DNA from: Photobacterium proteolyticum
GTDB taxonomy: Bacteria; Pseudomonadota; Gammaproteobacteria; Enterobacterales; Vibrionaceae
Reading direction: 5' to 3'
NCBI RefSeq assembly: GCF_001939735.1
Contig: NZ_MJIL01000095.1
Location: 141,635-205,634, forward strand
Length of the DNA: 64,000 bases
Shown here: positions 49,598 to 59,776 of the stretch, in pieces
Layout: each line of letters opens with the position of its first letter
How positions within the stretch are numbered: the first letter of the stretch is position 1
Position numbers and translations under genes: made by a program
Notes under the pieces: model-generated
The model's input: only the letters and a program-made list of their open reading frames with translations
What the model was told of the DNA's origin: nothing
Databases searched by the model: none

Positions 49598-51355
49598 TCA
49601 GGCGACAACCTGAGAGCATTCGCATGGAATATAGGAGATCAGCGTTTCTGTCGGTGCAGCCAACGCCCCCATTTCTTTTGCATACGTTGAAAAAGCATCT
49701 GCCATCGTTACGTTGAGTGTCACTGGTTCAGAAACGCAGTCCAGCAACGCACTATAGCCTTCTTTACCCGTGGCCGTATAACCAGAAGAAACCGAGGTAT
49801 AAACCGTCTCATCATCAATATCGTTCCAGATTCCATCCTTGAACGTTTGCAAGCTTTCGATTCGCAAACCAGGTGACGAACAACAACGATAGGTGAAGCG
49901 CAAATGTGATGTATAAGGGAAGCTGCCACTCCCTGTTCCCTCAACACCATTATCAATGGCATTGTTAATCGCCCCTTCCAAGGCAGCCCTGATCTGCCTA
50001 CCTTTCACCTGATAGACCATTAGTTCAATCGCGAAAGGAAGCAATTTACCGGCAATATCAGCCGACGTAATTGGACCAGGGTTAAGCGAGGCTCTAACCC
50101 CACCAGCATTGTGAATAGCAAAATCAACGTCATGACCCAGCTGCCGCCCCTTCCAGACAAAGCTATCAACCACCAGCGGTGCTATCTGGCTTCCGCCTTT
50201 ATGATCGGGGATCCTGACATGGCGTAAAGGCTCCACCGCTTCTGCAATATGCTGTGTTTGAAGCTGACGTACATCAGGACGGTAGTCTGTGTTGAGGATA
50301 TTCTCTATAAACGGGTCTTTGGCACAAAAGCGAACATTTGCTTGTGCCTTCAGATACTGTTTGACCGCATCATGGCTACTTTCGTCAAGGTGCTCACTTC
50401 GCGTTGCATCCACAGTAAATTGTCTTCCCAACAAGAGCTGGTTTGCCCCGCTAGCACTGGCGACAGTACCATCCGGATTAAAATCGAGTTCAAGCTGCCC
50501 CAGTGCCAATGCATTGCATCCAGCCTGTACCACACAGGTACCGTTTACCATTTTCGCATAGGAGTCAGTGACACCGTAACCGATATTGGAAAAGTCGCCC
50601 TGCATTGTGTGGGTATGTCCGCCGATAATTGCACCAATTCCATCAACCTGAGAGGCTAACTCGAGATCCCGGTCATAGCCAAGATGGCTTAGCAAAACAA
50701 TTTTGTTGATCCCTTGCTGTCTGATAGCCGAAATAGTTTTCTCAGCAACGCTCACAACATTGAGGAAATATGTGTCAGGATCAGGGTTGGCAATACCCGC
50801 CATATTCTCAATGGCCAACCCAAAAATCGCGACCGGTTCACCTTCAACATCTTTAACGATATAGCGGCCATGATCATTGGTGTTATCGAATGCGTAAACA
50901 TTGTTCTTGCTACGGAGCGGATTAGACTTGGACTGGTTTTCATCCGCCAAGTCCCAGTTGGCTACCAACAGAGGAAAATTAGCCTGATCCATGAAATCAG
51001 CAACAACGCCATTGCCCATGTCCAGCTCATGATTACCCAACGCCATGGCTTCGACACCAATTGCATTGAGCAATTTTGCATTCGCCAAACCTTTATAGAG
51101 TGAGAAAAACAATGTGCCCTGAAAGCAATCGCCTGCATGGACAAACATAAACTCACGCCCTTTCAGGTGTGCCTGCATTTTGACATCCTTAACCGCTGAC
51201 GACACGCGGGAGAACCCACCACAGCTTGCATAAACCGACGTCTCCGCGTCCAGTACTTGTTCGGGCAAACTGAGTGATATCGAAGAAGGTTCAAAGTGTG
51301 AATGTGTGTCGTTGATATGCGCGATTGTTAATTTCGCTAAGCGGTGCATTGTCAT
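49598..51355 (-). CDS. 5'-nucleotidase family phosphoesterase
   Basis: The 585-residue protein has an N-terminal metallophosphatase domain: IAHINDTHSHFEP (about 9-21), GDCFQGTLF, ALGNHELDMGNG, LLSHLGYDRDLELA and IIGGHTHTMQGD. The C-terminal nucleotidase domain has IHNAGGVRASLNPGPITSAD. It lacks the signal peptide of periplasmic UshA, so it may be cytoplasmic or moved by another route. It hydrolyses nucleotides or nucleotide sugars by family inference. Confidence 0.88.
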   Translation of the reverse strand: MTMHRLAKLTIAHINDTHSHFEPSSISLSLPEQVLDAETSVYASCGGFSRVSSAVKDVKMQAHLKGREFMFVHAGDCFQGTLFFSLYKGLANAKLLNAIGVEAMALGNHELDMGNGVVADFMDQANFPLLVANWDLADENQSKSNPLRSKNNVYAFDNTNDHGRYIVKDVEGEPVAIFGLAIENMAGIANPDPDTYFLNVVSVAEKTISAIRQQGINKIVLLSHLGYDRDLELASQVDGIGAIIGGHTHTMQGDFSNIGYGVTDSYAKMVNGTCVVQAGCNALALGQLELDFNPDGTVASASGANQLLLGRQFTVDATRSEHLDESSHDAVKQYLKAQANVRFCAKDPFIENILNTDYRPDVRQLQTQHIAEAVEPLRHVRIPDHKGGSQIAPLVVDSFVWKGRQLGHDVDFAIHNAGGVRASLNPGPITSADIAGKLLPFAIELMVYQVKGRQIRAALEGAINNAIDNGVEGTGSGSFPYTSHLRFTYRCCSSPGLRIESLQTFKDGIWNDIDDETVYTSVSSGYTATGKEGYSALLDCVSEPVTLNVTMADAFSTYAKEMGALAAPTETLISYIPCECSQVVA

Positions 51356-51621
51356 ATAGGCTTATTGCTCTCCATTTCTTTCTTTATCTCTGGTATAAGA
51401 CATCATCATAATACAATATGACTCAAATCACATAATTTCCTGATACATTATTTTACACAAACTAAGTTTGTGACATTTGACAAGGTGTATGAGAGTTCTA
51501 GCAGCACTTCATTCGATATGTCTTTACGCCAAGCCGTAGACACTCTTCCCGGCGAATCAGCCTGAGCCTGACGTATTATAGTTAAAAGATAATCACTACA
51601 AATTTATGACAGGGCGATATC

Positions 51622-52560
51622 ATGCTTGGTTATCTGTTACCTATTATTCTTGCCTGCCTAGTCGGTATTCTTGCTCAGAAAACAGGCCTTTGTATGGTAA
51701 GAGGTGTTCAGGAGCTACTAGCCAAACGCCCCGGATTTCTTGCCACAATATTGTGCTGCGGGTTTTGGTTCTGGCTCGTCACCCCCTATGCTATTGAAGA
51801 CAGTATCAGCCTCGCAATGAACCGCCATTCCGTCAGCACTCCGTTCATCTTGGGGGGATTACTGTTCGGGCTGGGAGCAGCCATCAATAAAGGCTGCTCT
51901 ATATCAACCATCACCAAGCTATCCAAGGGCCATTACCATATGTTTGCTACGGTGGGCGGATGGCTCATCGGATGGTGCCTACTCGCCTCTATTCCAACAG
52001 ATCTTAACTACACCCCACTCGCACCGATAACAAGCCCCTCCGTTACCGTGGTTGTGGTGTTGTTTGTTCTTGTTGCGATCATCATGTTTAGGATACCGCC
52101 GCAACGAAGACCGATTCTTCTTGGCATCATATTATTTGGTGTTATTGCAAGTATTCTTACATACCAGGTACCTGAATGGTCACCCAGCCAGCTGTTCAAA
52201 GACATCTCTGCCGCCAGTATTCACGGGGAAACAGAGAAGTGGCCGCCTTTGCAACGTTACCTAATACTTGTCGGTCTTGTCTTCGGAATGAGCATTAGCG
52301 CTAAAAAGCGACTCTCAGTCCAGGAGTTTGAACTAAGGCCAAGCCAGATTATCGTTCACTTAATTGCAGGAATAATCATGGGCATTGGTGCTTCGCTAGC
52401 GTTAGGTGGCAATGACTCGCAGTTACTCATCGCTCTGCCATCTTTCTCACCCGCAGGTGCCATTACTATCTTCTGTATGATTGCGGGGATCACTTGCGGG
52501 ATTTTAATCAGAAAAGCTATCCAGCATTTTACTGACAGAGCGACGGATACTGACCAGTAA
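51622..52560 (+). CDS. YeeE/YedE-family sulfur-compound permease
   Basis: The 312-residue membrane protein has about nine helices. It carries the family cysteines and motifs: GILAQKTGLCMVRGVQELLA, GLGAAINKGCSISTITKLSK in the first half and MGIGASLALGGNDSQLLIAL in the second. YeeE relatives import thiosulfate through conserved cysteine gates. It stands alone here, without TsuB-like or rhodanese neighbours, so the substrate is inferred. Confidence 0.85.
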   Translation: MLGYLLPIILACLVGILAQKTGLCMVRGVQELLAKRPGFLATILCCGFWFWLVTPYAIEDSISLAMNRHSVSTPFILGGLLFGLGAAINKGCSISTITKLSKGHYHMFATVGGWLIGWCLLASIPTDLNYTPLAPITSPSVTVVVVLFVLVAIIMFRIPPQRRPILLGIILFGVIASILTYQVPEWSPSQLFKDISAASIHGETEKWPPLQRYLILVGLVFGMSISAKKRLSVQEFELRPSQIIVHLIAGIIMGIGASLALGGNDSQLLIALPSFSPAGAITIFCMIAGITCGILIRKAIQHFTDRATDTDQ

Positions 52561-52603
52561 AACTGGCGAAAGCCCTATCGCTCATAGTCACGTATATAGC
52601 TGT

Positions 52604-52999
52604 TTACTGGTAGCGGCCATGGCGCTGCAGGAACTCAACTTTATAACCATCAGGATCCTGAACAAAAAAGAACTTCGCCAGTAATATACCATCACGGAAG
52701 AATTCTTTTATCTCAGCAGGCTCATACCCAAACGCCTCTAGTTTCTCATGCTCTGCTTCCAAGTCATCAACCGCGACTGCGATATGACCATAGCCTGTAC
52801 CATGAGTGTATGGCTCTTCTGTACCTTCATTCCAGGTCAGTTCGAGTTCCATATCGTTTTCTTCATTGCGCAGATAGACAAGGCTAAAGCCTTCAAAATC
52901 CAATCGCTCAGCAATATCAAGATCAAGCGCCTGCTTATAGAATTTCAATGATTTATCAAGATCCAAAACACGGATCATAGAATGGATTATCTTAGCCAT
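52604..52999 (-). CDS. gloA: Lactoylglutathione lyase (glyoxalase I)
   Basis: The 131-residue VOC-fold enzyme has the metal ligands in IHSMIRVLDLDKSLKFYKQA (His), ELELTWNEG (Glu), YGHIAVAVDDL (His) and GYKVEFLQRH (Glu). It isomerises the glutathione adduct of methylglyoxal. Length and motif order match GloA. Confidence 0.92.
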   Translation of the reverse strand: MAKIIHSMIRVLDLDKSLKFYKQALDLDIAERLDFEGFSLVYLRNEENDMELELTWNEGTEEPYTHGTGYGHIAVAVDDLEAEHEKLEAFGYEPAEIKEFFRDGILLAKFFFVQDPDGYKVEFLQRHGRYQ

Positions 53000-53232
53000 C
53001 TGACAACTCCAGTAAATTATTTATCTTTTTCAATTACACCTAAGCAGTTGAAGGTTAAGTCAAATGCCGGCAAATTCAGTTTTCCGGACTATATCAACCA
53101 GGCTGAATAACAACAAGCTTTCAGTCTAATTTGGCGATTGAGTCTTTAAAATCAATGAGTTCTTACTGTTCTGTGAGCTTGACACGCACATATACGACAA
53201 AGGTGCTGTACTCTAAATATTAGAGGTGAACT

Positions 53233-54912
53233 ATGCAGCTAAACCGAATTGAAGTTTCTGGATTCAGAGGGATCAAACGCCTATCACTGACTTTTGACGA
53301 GTTAACGGTGCTTATCGGTGAAAACGCCTGGGGTAAGTCTTCATTGCTCGATGCGTTAAGTATTGCCCTCTCTCCGGACACCAAGTTTTATAATTTTAAG
53401 TTCTCAGATTTTCATGTCGACTACACGGCAGGTCATAACAAGATGACCCAGTTGCAGATCGTTCTTCATTGGAAAGAAGACTATCCGGGAGAATATAAAT
53501 TACGAAAATACAAGTGCTTTGCTCCCCTTTGGGTTCAAGGTAACGATGATATCAAGCACCTTTATTATCAACTCGACAGCATTGTCAAAGACGATAAAAT
53601 CATTAATCATCGTGCATTCCTTAACCAAAACGCCCAAGTTATAGATTGCTACGACAATGACAAGCTCGCTCGCCAGCTGATGATTTTACACCCTATTGTC
53701 AGGATTAGAGATGCGCGCAGGCTGCGTACTGAACCAGTCAGCAGCAATGGTAACGGGAATGGCCACAGCAATGGTAATGGGAATGGTGACAAAGAAAAGA
53801 CTGAAAACGCGCGTATCCAACGCCGGCTTGAAAACACTTGCGAACGGCTTATGACCCGACCGGGACATGTTAGCCCTGAAGAGATAAAAAGCAGCATTAA
53901 TGCGTTAAGGACCCTGGTCGATCATTATTTCGCTTTTACGCCACACAATCGCTCGAAAGATTTCAACCGCGCTCATTTTCCGGTCAAAGCTCAGTACGCC
54001 GTCAACCCGTTGGAACAGCTCACCCAACCACAGATGACCAAACAAGGTCGACTGGTGCTAATGGGCTTACTCAATGCGTTTATCCGAGCAAGAGGGCCGG
54101 TTGAACTGAAGCGTATTTCACGCCCTATTATGATTCTCGAAGATCCTGAAGGCCGGCTTCACCCAACCATTCTGCACCAGGCCTGGTCATTTATTATGAA
54201 TATGCCGATGCAGAAGATCTTAACGACCAATAGCCCGGATCTAACGAGTGTTGTGCCATTACACACAATCAAAAAGCTTATTCGTGAGCCGGACCGTACT
54301 CATGTCTATTCGATACTACCAAAGAGACTCAGCCGTGACGAAGAAAGACGGGTAACTTTCCATGTTCGGCTTCATCGGCCCAATGCACTATTTGCCCGTG
54401 CCTGGTTATTAGTCGAAGGGGAAACCGAAGTCTGGTTATTTAATGAGTTTGCCCGTATCTGCGGTTATAACCTGGCCGCTGAAGGCGTACAAATTATTGA
54501 GTTTGCACAAAGTGGCCTGAAGCCGCTCATTAAGGTAGCGAGAAGCTTAGGGATTGAGTGGCATCTCGTCGCTGACGGTGATCTGGCCGGTAAAAAATAT
54601 GCCGATACGGTCCGAAATTTATTGGGCACCGAAGCCGAACGCCACCGACTAACCGTGCTGCCTAACCGGGATATCGAACACTTCCTGTTTAACAATGGTT
54701 ACGAGCCTTTGTTCCGTCGTTTGGCAAACATTCCTCATGATAGTCAGGTACCGCCCAAAAAGATTATATTGAGGGCACTTAAGCGTCACGCCAAACCGGA
54801 TGTCGCGCTGGCCATGGTTGAATATACCGACGAAGATAACATTGAAGAGATCCCACTTCTGCTTAGGTGGATACTCAAGCGGATTGTTGCGATGTCGCGG
54901 GGAGTCAGTTAA
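53233..54912 (+). CDS. YbjD-type OLD-family ATPase-TOPRIM protein
   Basis: The 559-residue protein starts with an SMC-like ATPase (GFRGIKRLSLTFDELTVLIG, Walker A GENAWGKSS 29-37). It has Walker B MILEDPEGRLHPT and TTNSPDLTS, then a TOPRIM domain with LLVEGETEVWLFNEFA and HLVADGDLAGKKYADTVRN. This matches E. coli YbjD (DUF2813), a class 2 OLD protein. A short SNGNGNGHSNGNGNG tract near residue 175 is a low-complexity linker. It is a core-type gene, unlike the prophage OLD gene. Confidence 0.87.
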   Translation: MQLNRIEVSGFRGIKRLSLTFDELTVLIGENAWGKSSLLDALSIALSPDTKFYNFKFSDFHVDYTAGHNKMTQLQIVLHWKEDYPGEYKLRKYKCFAPLWVQGNDDIKHLYYQLDSIVKDDKIINHRAFLNQNAQVIDCYDNDKLARQLMILHPIVRIRDARRLRTEPVSSNGNGNGHSNGNGNGDKEKTENARIQRRLENTCERLMTRPGHVSPEEIKSSINALRTLVDHYFAFTPHNRSKDFNRAHFPVKAQYAVNPLEQLTQPQMTKQGRLVLMGLLNAFIRARGPVELKRISRPIMILEDPEGRLHPTILHQAWSFIMNMPMQKILTTNSPDLTSVVPLHTIKKLIREPDRTHVYSILPKRLSRDEERRVTFHVRLHRPNALFARAWLLVEGETEVWLFNEFARICGYNLAAEGVQIIEFAQSGLKPLIKVARSLGIEWHLVADGDLAGKKYADTVRNLLGTEAERHRLTVLPNRDIEHFLFNNGYEPLFRRLANIPHDSQVPPKKIILRALKRHAKPDVALAMVEYTDEDNIEEIPLLLRWILKRIVAMSRGVS

Positions 54913-55062
54913 CTACTATCGACACAATTGATGTCACAGTTTCGCAATAAATATCAAAACTTCGACGCCTTGGCTTTGTTGCATAAAAGTTATTGGATAA
55001 AATTAAAAGATAACTATTAAAAGCAACTCTAATAATAAACAGTTAGCCTGAAAGGAAGTATT

Positions 55063-56088
55063 TTGATTAACGAACTTCTTCACGCGCACAGAGCTTTCAA
55101 TAAAATCCTGCGGATGCTCGCCCTGGGGCAAGAGAAAGAGGAAATGCTCGAACAGCTGATTGATGTTACCGAGAACATCTATACGGATCGGTTGACATCA
55201 ATTATGCTGCTCAATCCAAAAACGGACACCCTTCACTGTGCCTGTGCGCCCAGTTTACCTGAGTGTTATAACAAAGCGATTGAAGGCATTCACATCGGGC
55301 CAACCGTTGGCTCATGCGGGGCTGCTGCATACCATAGGCAGAAAGTAATCACCGAAAATATCGATACGCACAGTAACTGGGCTCATTTCAAAGCCATAGC
55401 CTCCAGAGCCAATCTTTCCTCCTGCTGGTCTGTTCCGATCTTATCCTCTAAGAACAAACTATTAGGTACTTTCGCCACTTACAGCCGCAAACCATCAAGC
55501 CCCTCGCCTTTCGAGCTAGAAATTTTAGAAATGGCGGCATCGGTTTGCGCTGTTACACTCGAAAAATACGAAATCGAAGAAGAGCTAATGCAGTCTGCAA
55601 CCTATGATTTTCTCACCAATGCCTATAATCGGCGGGCATTTTGTCAGAAGTTGCAACAAGAGGTCGATGACTACAACAAACACGATGACTATGTTGCGTT
55701 GTTTTATATCGACATCAACAACTTCAAGACAATCAACGATCAGTATGGTCATGCTTTTGGTGATTTGGTCCTGGTCGAAACAGCGAAACGACTAAATAAG
55801 CTGAGCTGTGACACTGGCGTTGTCGGGAGACTGGGTGGTGATGAATTCGCTTTGCTATCAACATTTAAAGACAAGAACGCATTTAGACGTCAGCACAACC
55901 AACTCCTCAATGATATCGGGGGTGGCCTTACAATTGATAATGTGAACTGTTCGGCTTCGATTGGCTATACCCTGATTCAGCGGTGTGACATAGATGAATA
56001 CGACATTCACTCACTGCTTTGTCTTGCTGATTCTGATATGTATGAAGCGAAGCAAAGACATAAACGTAAGCTTATGGCCAGTTGCTGA
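55063..56088 (+). CDS. GAF-GGDEF diguanylate cyclase
   Basis: The start appears to be TTG 55063, with AAGGAAG just upstream. The 341-residue protein has an N-terminal GAF domain (about 15-165: PTVGSCGAAAYHRQKVITEN, SCWSVPILSSKNKLLGTFAT). The GGDEF domain has ATYDFLTNAYNRRAFCQKLQ, FYIDINNFKTINDQYGHAFG and the intact active site VGRLGGDEFALL. No EAL domain. It should make cyclic di-GMP in response to a small ligand. Confidence 0.92.
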   Translation: MINELLHAHRAFNKILRMLALGQEKEEMLEQLIDVTENIYTDRLTSIMLLNPKTDTLHCACAPSLPECYNKAIEGIHIGPTVGSCGAAAYHRQKVITENIDTHSNWAHFKAIASRANLSSCWSVPILSSKNKLLGTFATYSRKPSSPSPFELEILEMAASVCAVTLEKYEIEEELMQSATYDFLTNAYNRRAFCQKLQQEVDDYNKHDDYVALFYIDINNFKTINDQYGHAFGDLVLVETAKRLNKLSCDTGVVGRLGGDEFALLSTFKDKNAFRRQHNQLLNDIGGGLTIDNVNCSASIGYTLIQRCDIDEYDIHSLLCLADSDMYEAKQRHKRKLMASC

Positions 56089-56099
56089 ACCTAAGCCGA

Positions 56100-56633
56100 C
56101 TATTCTTGCTTTTCAAAAAACAATGTCAGTGTCCCTACACTAACTCCCCATTTAGTCATTGTGGCGATGTTAAATACCCGCTTATGATCTTGCCTGTACA
56201 TCCAGTCATCAATACTAATATCGTAAGTCGTATCATCAACCGGAATACGGAGTACATATTGCCAATTAAGCGCATTACCGACTGACTTGCCTGTTGCCAG
56301 TCCAATGACGTCGCCAGCCCGTCCTGAATAATGCCCATCACTTGTACGTGTAATCACCCAGGTTCGCTGTTGTTTTTCGCCGTCATCGAAAATAAAGTCT
56401 TCATCGAGCGTTAACGTTTTGCCCTGTACACGTCCCTGAATCACCACTTCAAAACGCCTGGTCTGCTTTCCGTCTCTGTCCTGTAACATTCCCCAGGCCA
56501 TGACAGTACCGTCAAAAAACTCAAACAGGTTAAAATCCGGTTCTGTTCCCTGATATTCATCAGTCGATAGAGAGCATCCGGGAAGCAATAATACAACGGC
56601 CGCCATGACCAGCCGTTTCAACGTAAATACCAT
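56100..56633 (-). CDS. DUF3833 lipoprotein
   Basis: The start is placed at ATG 56633, with lipobox LLLPGC near residue 20 (VFTLKRLVMAAVVLLLPGC). The mature protein fits DUF3833: FFDGTVMAWGMLQDRDGKQT, GKTLTLDEDFIFDDGEKQQR, then DWMYRQDHKRVFNIATMTKW. It is the last gene of the phr-to-cfa operon. These operons accompany cyclopropane fatty acid synthase in marine gammaproteobacteria; the role is unknown. Confidence 0.85.
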   Translation of the reverse strand: MVFTLKRLVMAAVVLLLPGCSLSTDEYQGTEPDFNLFEFFDGTVMAWGMLQDRDGKQTRRFEVVIQGRVQGKTLTLDEDFIFDDGEKQQRTWVITRTSDGHYSGRAGDVIGLATGKSVGNALNWQYVLRIPVDDTTYDISIDDWMYRQDHKRVFNIATMTKWGVSVGTLTLFFEKQE

Positions 56634-56719
56634 GTAGCCTCTCCAAATCTTCATCCCTTTTCCAAGCTTGCTTTCTCAGGCTGTTTTTCGAGTATGCCTT
56701 ATATTTGAAGCTAATGAAC

Positions 56720-57214
56720 TTAGGCTTGCCCAATCAGTTGACGACGAATATCCGGGTAGGAAGTCCTTGGCGATAGCCAGATATGAAGAAACGACATTGA
56801 CATTTCTTGGTCTGTCAGCACTCCAATTTGACGGTTACCCTGATAGAAAACACCTCCAGCCTGCTCAATGACAAAAATCAACCTGTCCCCCTTTTGTACA
56901 TCCGGCCAGATTTCAGCCAAACGTGATAACCATGCCTGACGTTTGTGTGCAGAGATCCCCAAGTGCTTCCATTGCTTATCGGTGGCTTCCAGCAGATCTT
57001 CTTTATCAACGTTACGCTGATACTTGATCACTAAGGCAAGATCTTCAGTATCGTTGCGATAAATTCCCGTTGGCGTTCTCAGTTCGGAATCATAAATCAC
57101 CCACGGTCCCCATTTTAACCGTGCATCTCCGACAGTTGGCCAGCTTTGCCACGGTGTCTTGGCTGTTGCCGTTATTACGGCCAGCAGGAAAGTCAATGCT
57201 ATTACTACCTTCAT
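56720..57214 (-). CDS. Chalcone isomerase-like periplasmic protein
   Basis: The 164-residue protein has a signal peptide (MKVVIALTFLLAVITATAK). The chalcone-isomerase-like fold shows GDARLKWGPWVIYDSELRTP, ALVIKYQRNVDKEDLLEATD, VQKGDRLIFVIEQAGGVFYQ and FLHIWLSPRTSYPDIRRQLI. Bacterial members of this family often sit in cfa/photolyase operons and are not known enzymes. The start overlaps the upstream gene by 4 bases. Confidence 0.82.
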   Translation of the reverse strand: MKVVIALTFLLAVITATAKTPWQSWPTVGDARLKWGPWVIYDSELRTPTGIYRNDTEDLALVIKYQRNVDKEDLLEATDKQWKHLGISAHKRQAWLSRLAEIWPDVQKGDRLIFVIEQAGGVFYQGNRQIGVLTDQEMSMSFLHIWLSPRTSYPDIRRQLIGQA

Positions 57215-57711
57215 ACACCCTCCGACTGTTGCCTGTTACATCTATTGAGAAGCGCTAATACCAATACCGAAAAACATAACCAGCACACCAAAATACAGAT
57301 AAGAGTAATTTCGATGCCTAACGGCCACATTACGGCCCCGAACCGGTAACCGGCAAAATAGCTCATGGTCCCGCCTATACCGCCCAGCACCACTATGATG
57401 TATGGCGAGTTAGCCACTATGGTCTGGCGCATTACCCAAATGAAGGAGCCAAAACCAAGCCAAAGCAACACTAACCAAATTGGAAACGCATTAGCTGCAA
57501 ACGTGTAGAGGCCCATCCAGCTAAGCATCAAGTCCATCAGCACACCCGTTGCGCCCAACATCAGTCCAAACCGCCACGTCCCCTGGTAACGCCACCAGCA
57601 AGCGAACAACAAAATAGCCAGAAGCCAAACAAACTGCCCCTGACCTATCACCGCCAGAAACCAATAAACATTAAAGATCAAACCAATAATCAGTAATTGA
57701 CGAGCTGGCAT
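57211..57711 (-). CDS. DUF2878 membrane protein
   Basis: The 166-residue protein has about five membrane helices (IIGLIFNVYWFLAVIGQ, LLAILLFACWWRY, ... ICILVCWLCFSVLVLALL). It fits DUF2878, found beside cfa and DUF1365 genes. The function is unknown. It overlaps the next gene and is 21 bases downstream of cfa. Confidence 0.83.
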   Translation of the reverse strand: MPARQLLIIGLIFNVYWFLAVIGQGQFVWLLAILLFACWWRYQGTWRFGLMLGATGVLMDLMLSWMGLYTFAANAFPIWLVLLWLGFGSFIWVMRQTIVANSPYIIVVLGGIGGTMSYFAGYRFGAVMWPLGIEITLICILVCWLCFSVLVLALLNRCNRQQSEGV

Positions 57712-57732
57712 ACAACCTCCAGTTTGAAACGG

Positions 57733-58971
57733 CTATTCACGCCATCCCGAACGACTGGCAACGAGCTGAACGGTACTGATACTGCGCTCTAAAAAGCCCC
57801 CTTCGCAGTAGCAAAGATAAAACCGCCACATTCGGATGAATCTATTATCAAACCCTTGCTCTGTAAGCTTCTCGATACTGTCGTTAAAGTTATGATGCCA
57901 GTCTGCCAATGTCTTCGCATAGTCCATACCGATATCTTTAATATCGCGAATAATGAAATCACTATGTTCTGTCATTTGATTGGCGACTGTGGTCACTGAC
58001 GGTAAGAAGCCCCCCGGAAAAATGTACTTCTGGATAAAGTCGACACCCTTGCTATAGCTACCGTAGCGTTGGTCATTCATCGTAATCGCCTGAATAGCAA
58101 ACAAACCTTCGGGCTTCAGCAGCGACTGGCACTTTTTGATGTAAGTGGTCAGATACTCCTTACCGACAGCTTCTATCATTTCCACCGAGACAATCTTGTC
58201 ATACTGACCACTCAGTTCCCGGTAATCACTGAGCAACAAGGTTATTTGATCTGACAGCCCCTCCTGCTCAATTCGCTCTTTGGCCCATAGGTGCTGCGCA
58301 TCGGAAATAGTCGTTGTTGTCACCTTACAGCCGTAGTACTTGGCCGCATGTATCGCTAACGCCCCCCATCCTGTACCAATTTCCAGCAGGTGGTCAGATT
58401 CAGTCAGGTTCAACTTTCGACAAAGCCTGTCCATCTTGTTGATCTGCGCCTGAAACAACTCCTGATGCTTGTCATCATAAATAGCCGCCGAATAAAGCAT
58501 GTTCGGGTCTAAGAAGGTACGGTAGAAATCATTACCGAGATCATAATGTGCCAAAATATTTTGTTTGGCGGCTTCCTTGCTGTTACGTCGGGTTCGGTGT
58601 ACCCACTTATCTCTCAGCACACTCAACCAACTCATTTTTGCCTCAATCCGCTCCATAACTGGCAGGTTTTTGGCAATTACTCTCACAATTTGAGTCACAT
58701 CGGGGGAATCCCACCAACCATCAATATAAGACTCACCAGCTGCAATACTGCCGCCAGACAGTAACCGCTTATAGAACGCAGGGTTTTGTACAATCAGCTG
58801 AGCCTGACAACTGGCCTGACGCTGCCCAAAAAAATACGTATCTCCACTCTGTTCGACGACGGTAAGCCCTGCACTCTCTAGCTGCTCAAGTGCCTTAAAA
58901 ATCACTTTGCGGGCAATATTCTCTGTCCCCGTCATCACCAACTCAGAACGACTTACATCACTTTTAAACAT
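57733..58971 (-). CDS. cfa: Cyclopropane-fatty-acyl-phospholipid synthase
   Basis: ATG 58971 (MFKSDVSRSELVMTGTENIA) is chosen because it follows AAGGGG and leaves a 10-base gap to the upstream gene; length about 412 residues. The methyltransferase domain has NILAHYDLGNDFYRTFLDPN, LLEIGTGWGALAIHAAKYYG (SAM binding), KIVSVEMIEAVGKEYL and FIQKYIFPGGFLPSVT. It adds a methylene bridge to unsaturated phospholipid chains. Confidence 0.94.
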   Translation of the reverse strand: MFKSDVSRSELVMTGTENIARKVIFKALEQLESAGLTVVEQSGDTYFFGQRQASCQAQLIVQNPAFYKRLLSGGSIAAGESYIDGWWDSPDVTQIVRVIAKNLPVMERIEAKMSWLSVLRDKWVHRTRRNSKEAAKQNILAHYDLGNDFYRTFLDPNMLYSAAIYDDKHQELFQAQINKMDRLCRKLNLTESDHLLEIGTGWGALAIHAAKYYGCKVTTTTISDAQHLWAKERIEQEGLSDQITLLLSDYRELSGQYDKIVSVEMIEAVGKEYLTTYIKKCQSLLKPEGLFAIQAITMNDQRYGSYSKGVDFIQKYIFPGGFLPSVTTVANQMTEHSDFIIRDIKDIGMDYAKTLADWHHNFNDSIEKLTEQGFDNRFIRMWRFYLCYCEGGFLERSISTVQLVASRSGWRE

Positions 58972-58981
58972 AATGAGCCCC

Positions 58982-59776
58982 TTATTTACTGTTCCATTCT
59001 TGATTTGACGGAATCTGCTTACTTGGCGAATGGTTGTAGAAAGGCGCACCTTTCAACCACAGCCGCAATGCCTGCCAATAAATACCAATCACTATTTTTA
59101 TGGCTTGAACCGGTGTGGCGGTAATAAGCTGCCAGAGCACTTTTGTTGTAAAAGGCCGGCGCTTCATTACCATGGTGGCATCCATGATTTTTTGCTCCCC
59201 ATCACTTGAGCGAATATCCAAATGCACAACTAGGTGCTTTTCTGGAGCCTTGAGCCGCCAATGGTACTCCTGGCTCATCGGATTAAATGGCGAGACATGA
59301 AAAGCTTTAGGATTGTGATAGCGTGAGCCAGCTGGCACTGCATAATAGTGCCTTTCGTTCCAGGGAGTGTTGCTTACCTCGGCCAATACCCAGCGCCAAT
59401 TACCCTGTTCATCGTGAAGGTAATACATATTCAGCGGACTGAAATACACGCCGGCATAACGAAGCTGACAGAGCATCATGACTCGACCCTGGACTCGCTC
59501 TCCAGTCAGGTTCTCGACCTTGGCAAGCACAGCCTGCTTTAATGATTGAGGATCAATAACTCTAACCTGTTCTTGTGCACTTGGATCATTCATAAAATCC
59601 AGTGGACGAAAACGGGCGAAGTTCGATACGCTCTTGCCAAACCCTTTCACAGTTCTTTGTAATTCTTCAAGCTCGTCGAGATCTATCAAAGGCATAAACA
59701 TCGGGTAGCTAAAACTATGCTCTACCGGTGTGAACCGTCGATGCCTGACAGTGCCAACATACAGTCCGCTATTCAT
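58982..59776 (-). CDS. DUF1365 protein
   Basis: ATG 59776 (MNSGLYVGTVRHRRFTPVEH) gives 264 residues with the DUF1365 pattern: HSFSYPMFMPLIDLDELEEL, MMLCQLRYAGVYFSPLNMYY, VSNTPWNERHYYAVP and PFNPMSQEYHWRLKAPEKHL. It is nearly always encoded between an FAD amine oxidase and cfa. The biochemical role is unknown, probably in fatty-acid modification. It overlaps the amine oxidase by 8 bases. Confidence 0.9.
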   Translation of the reverse strand: MNSGLYVGTVRHRRFTPVEHSFSYPMFMPLIDLDELEELQRTVKGFGKSVSNFARFRPLDFMNDPSAQEQVRVIDPQSLKQAVLAKVENLTGERVQGRVMMLCQLRYAGVYFSPLNMYYLHDEQGNWRWVLAEVSNTPWNERHYYAVPAGSRYHNPKAFHVSPFNPMSQEYHWRLKAPEKHLVVHLDIRSSDGEQKIMDATMVMKRRPFTTKVLWQLITATPVQAIKIVIGIYWQALRLWLKGAPFYNHSPSKQIPSNQEWNSK

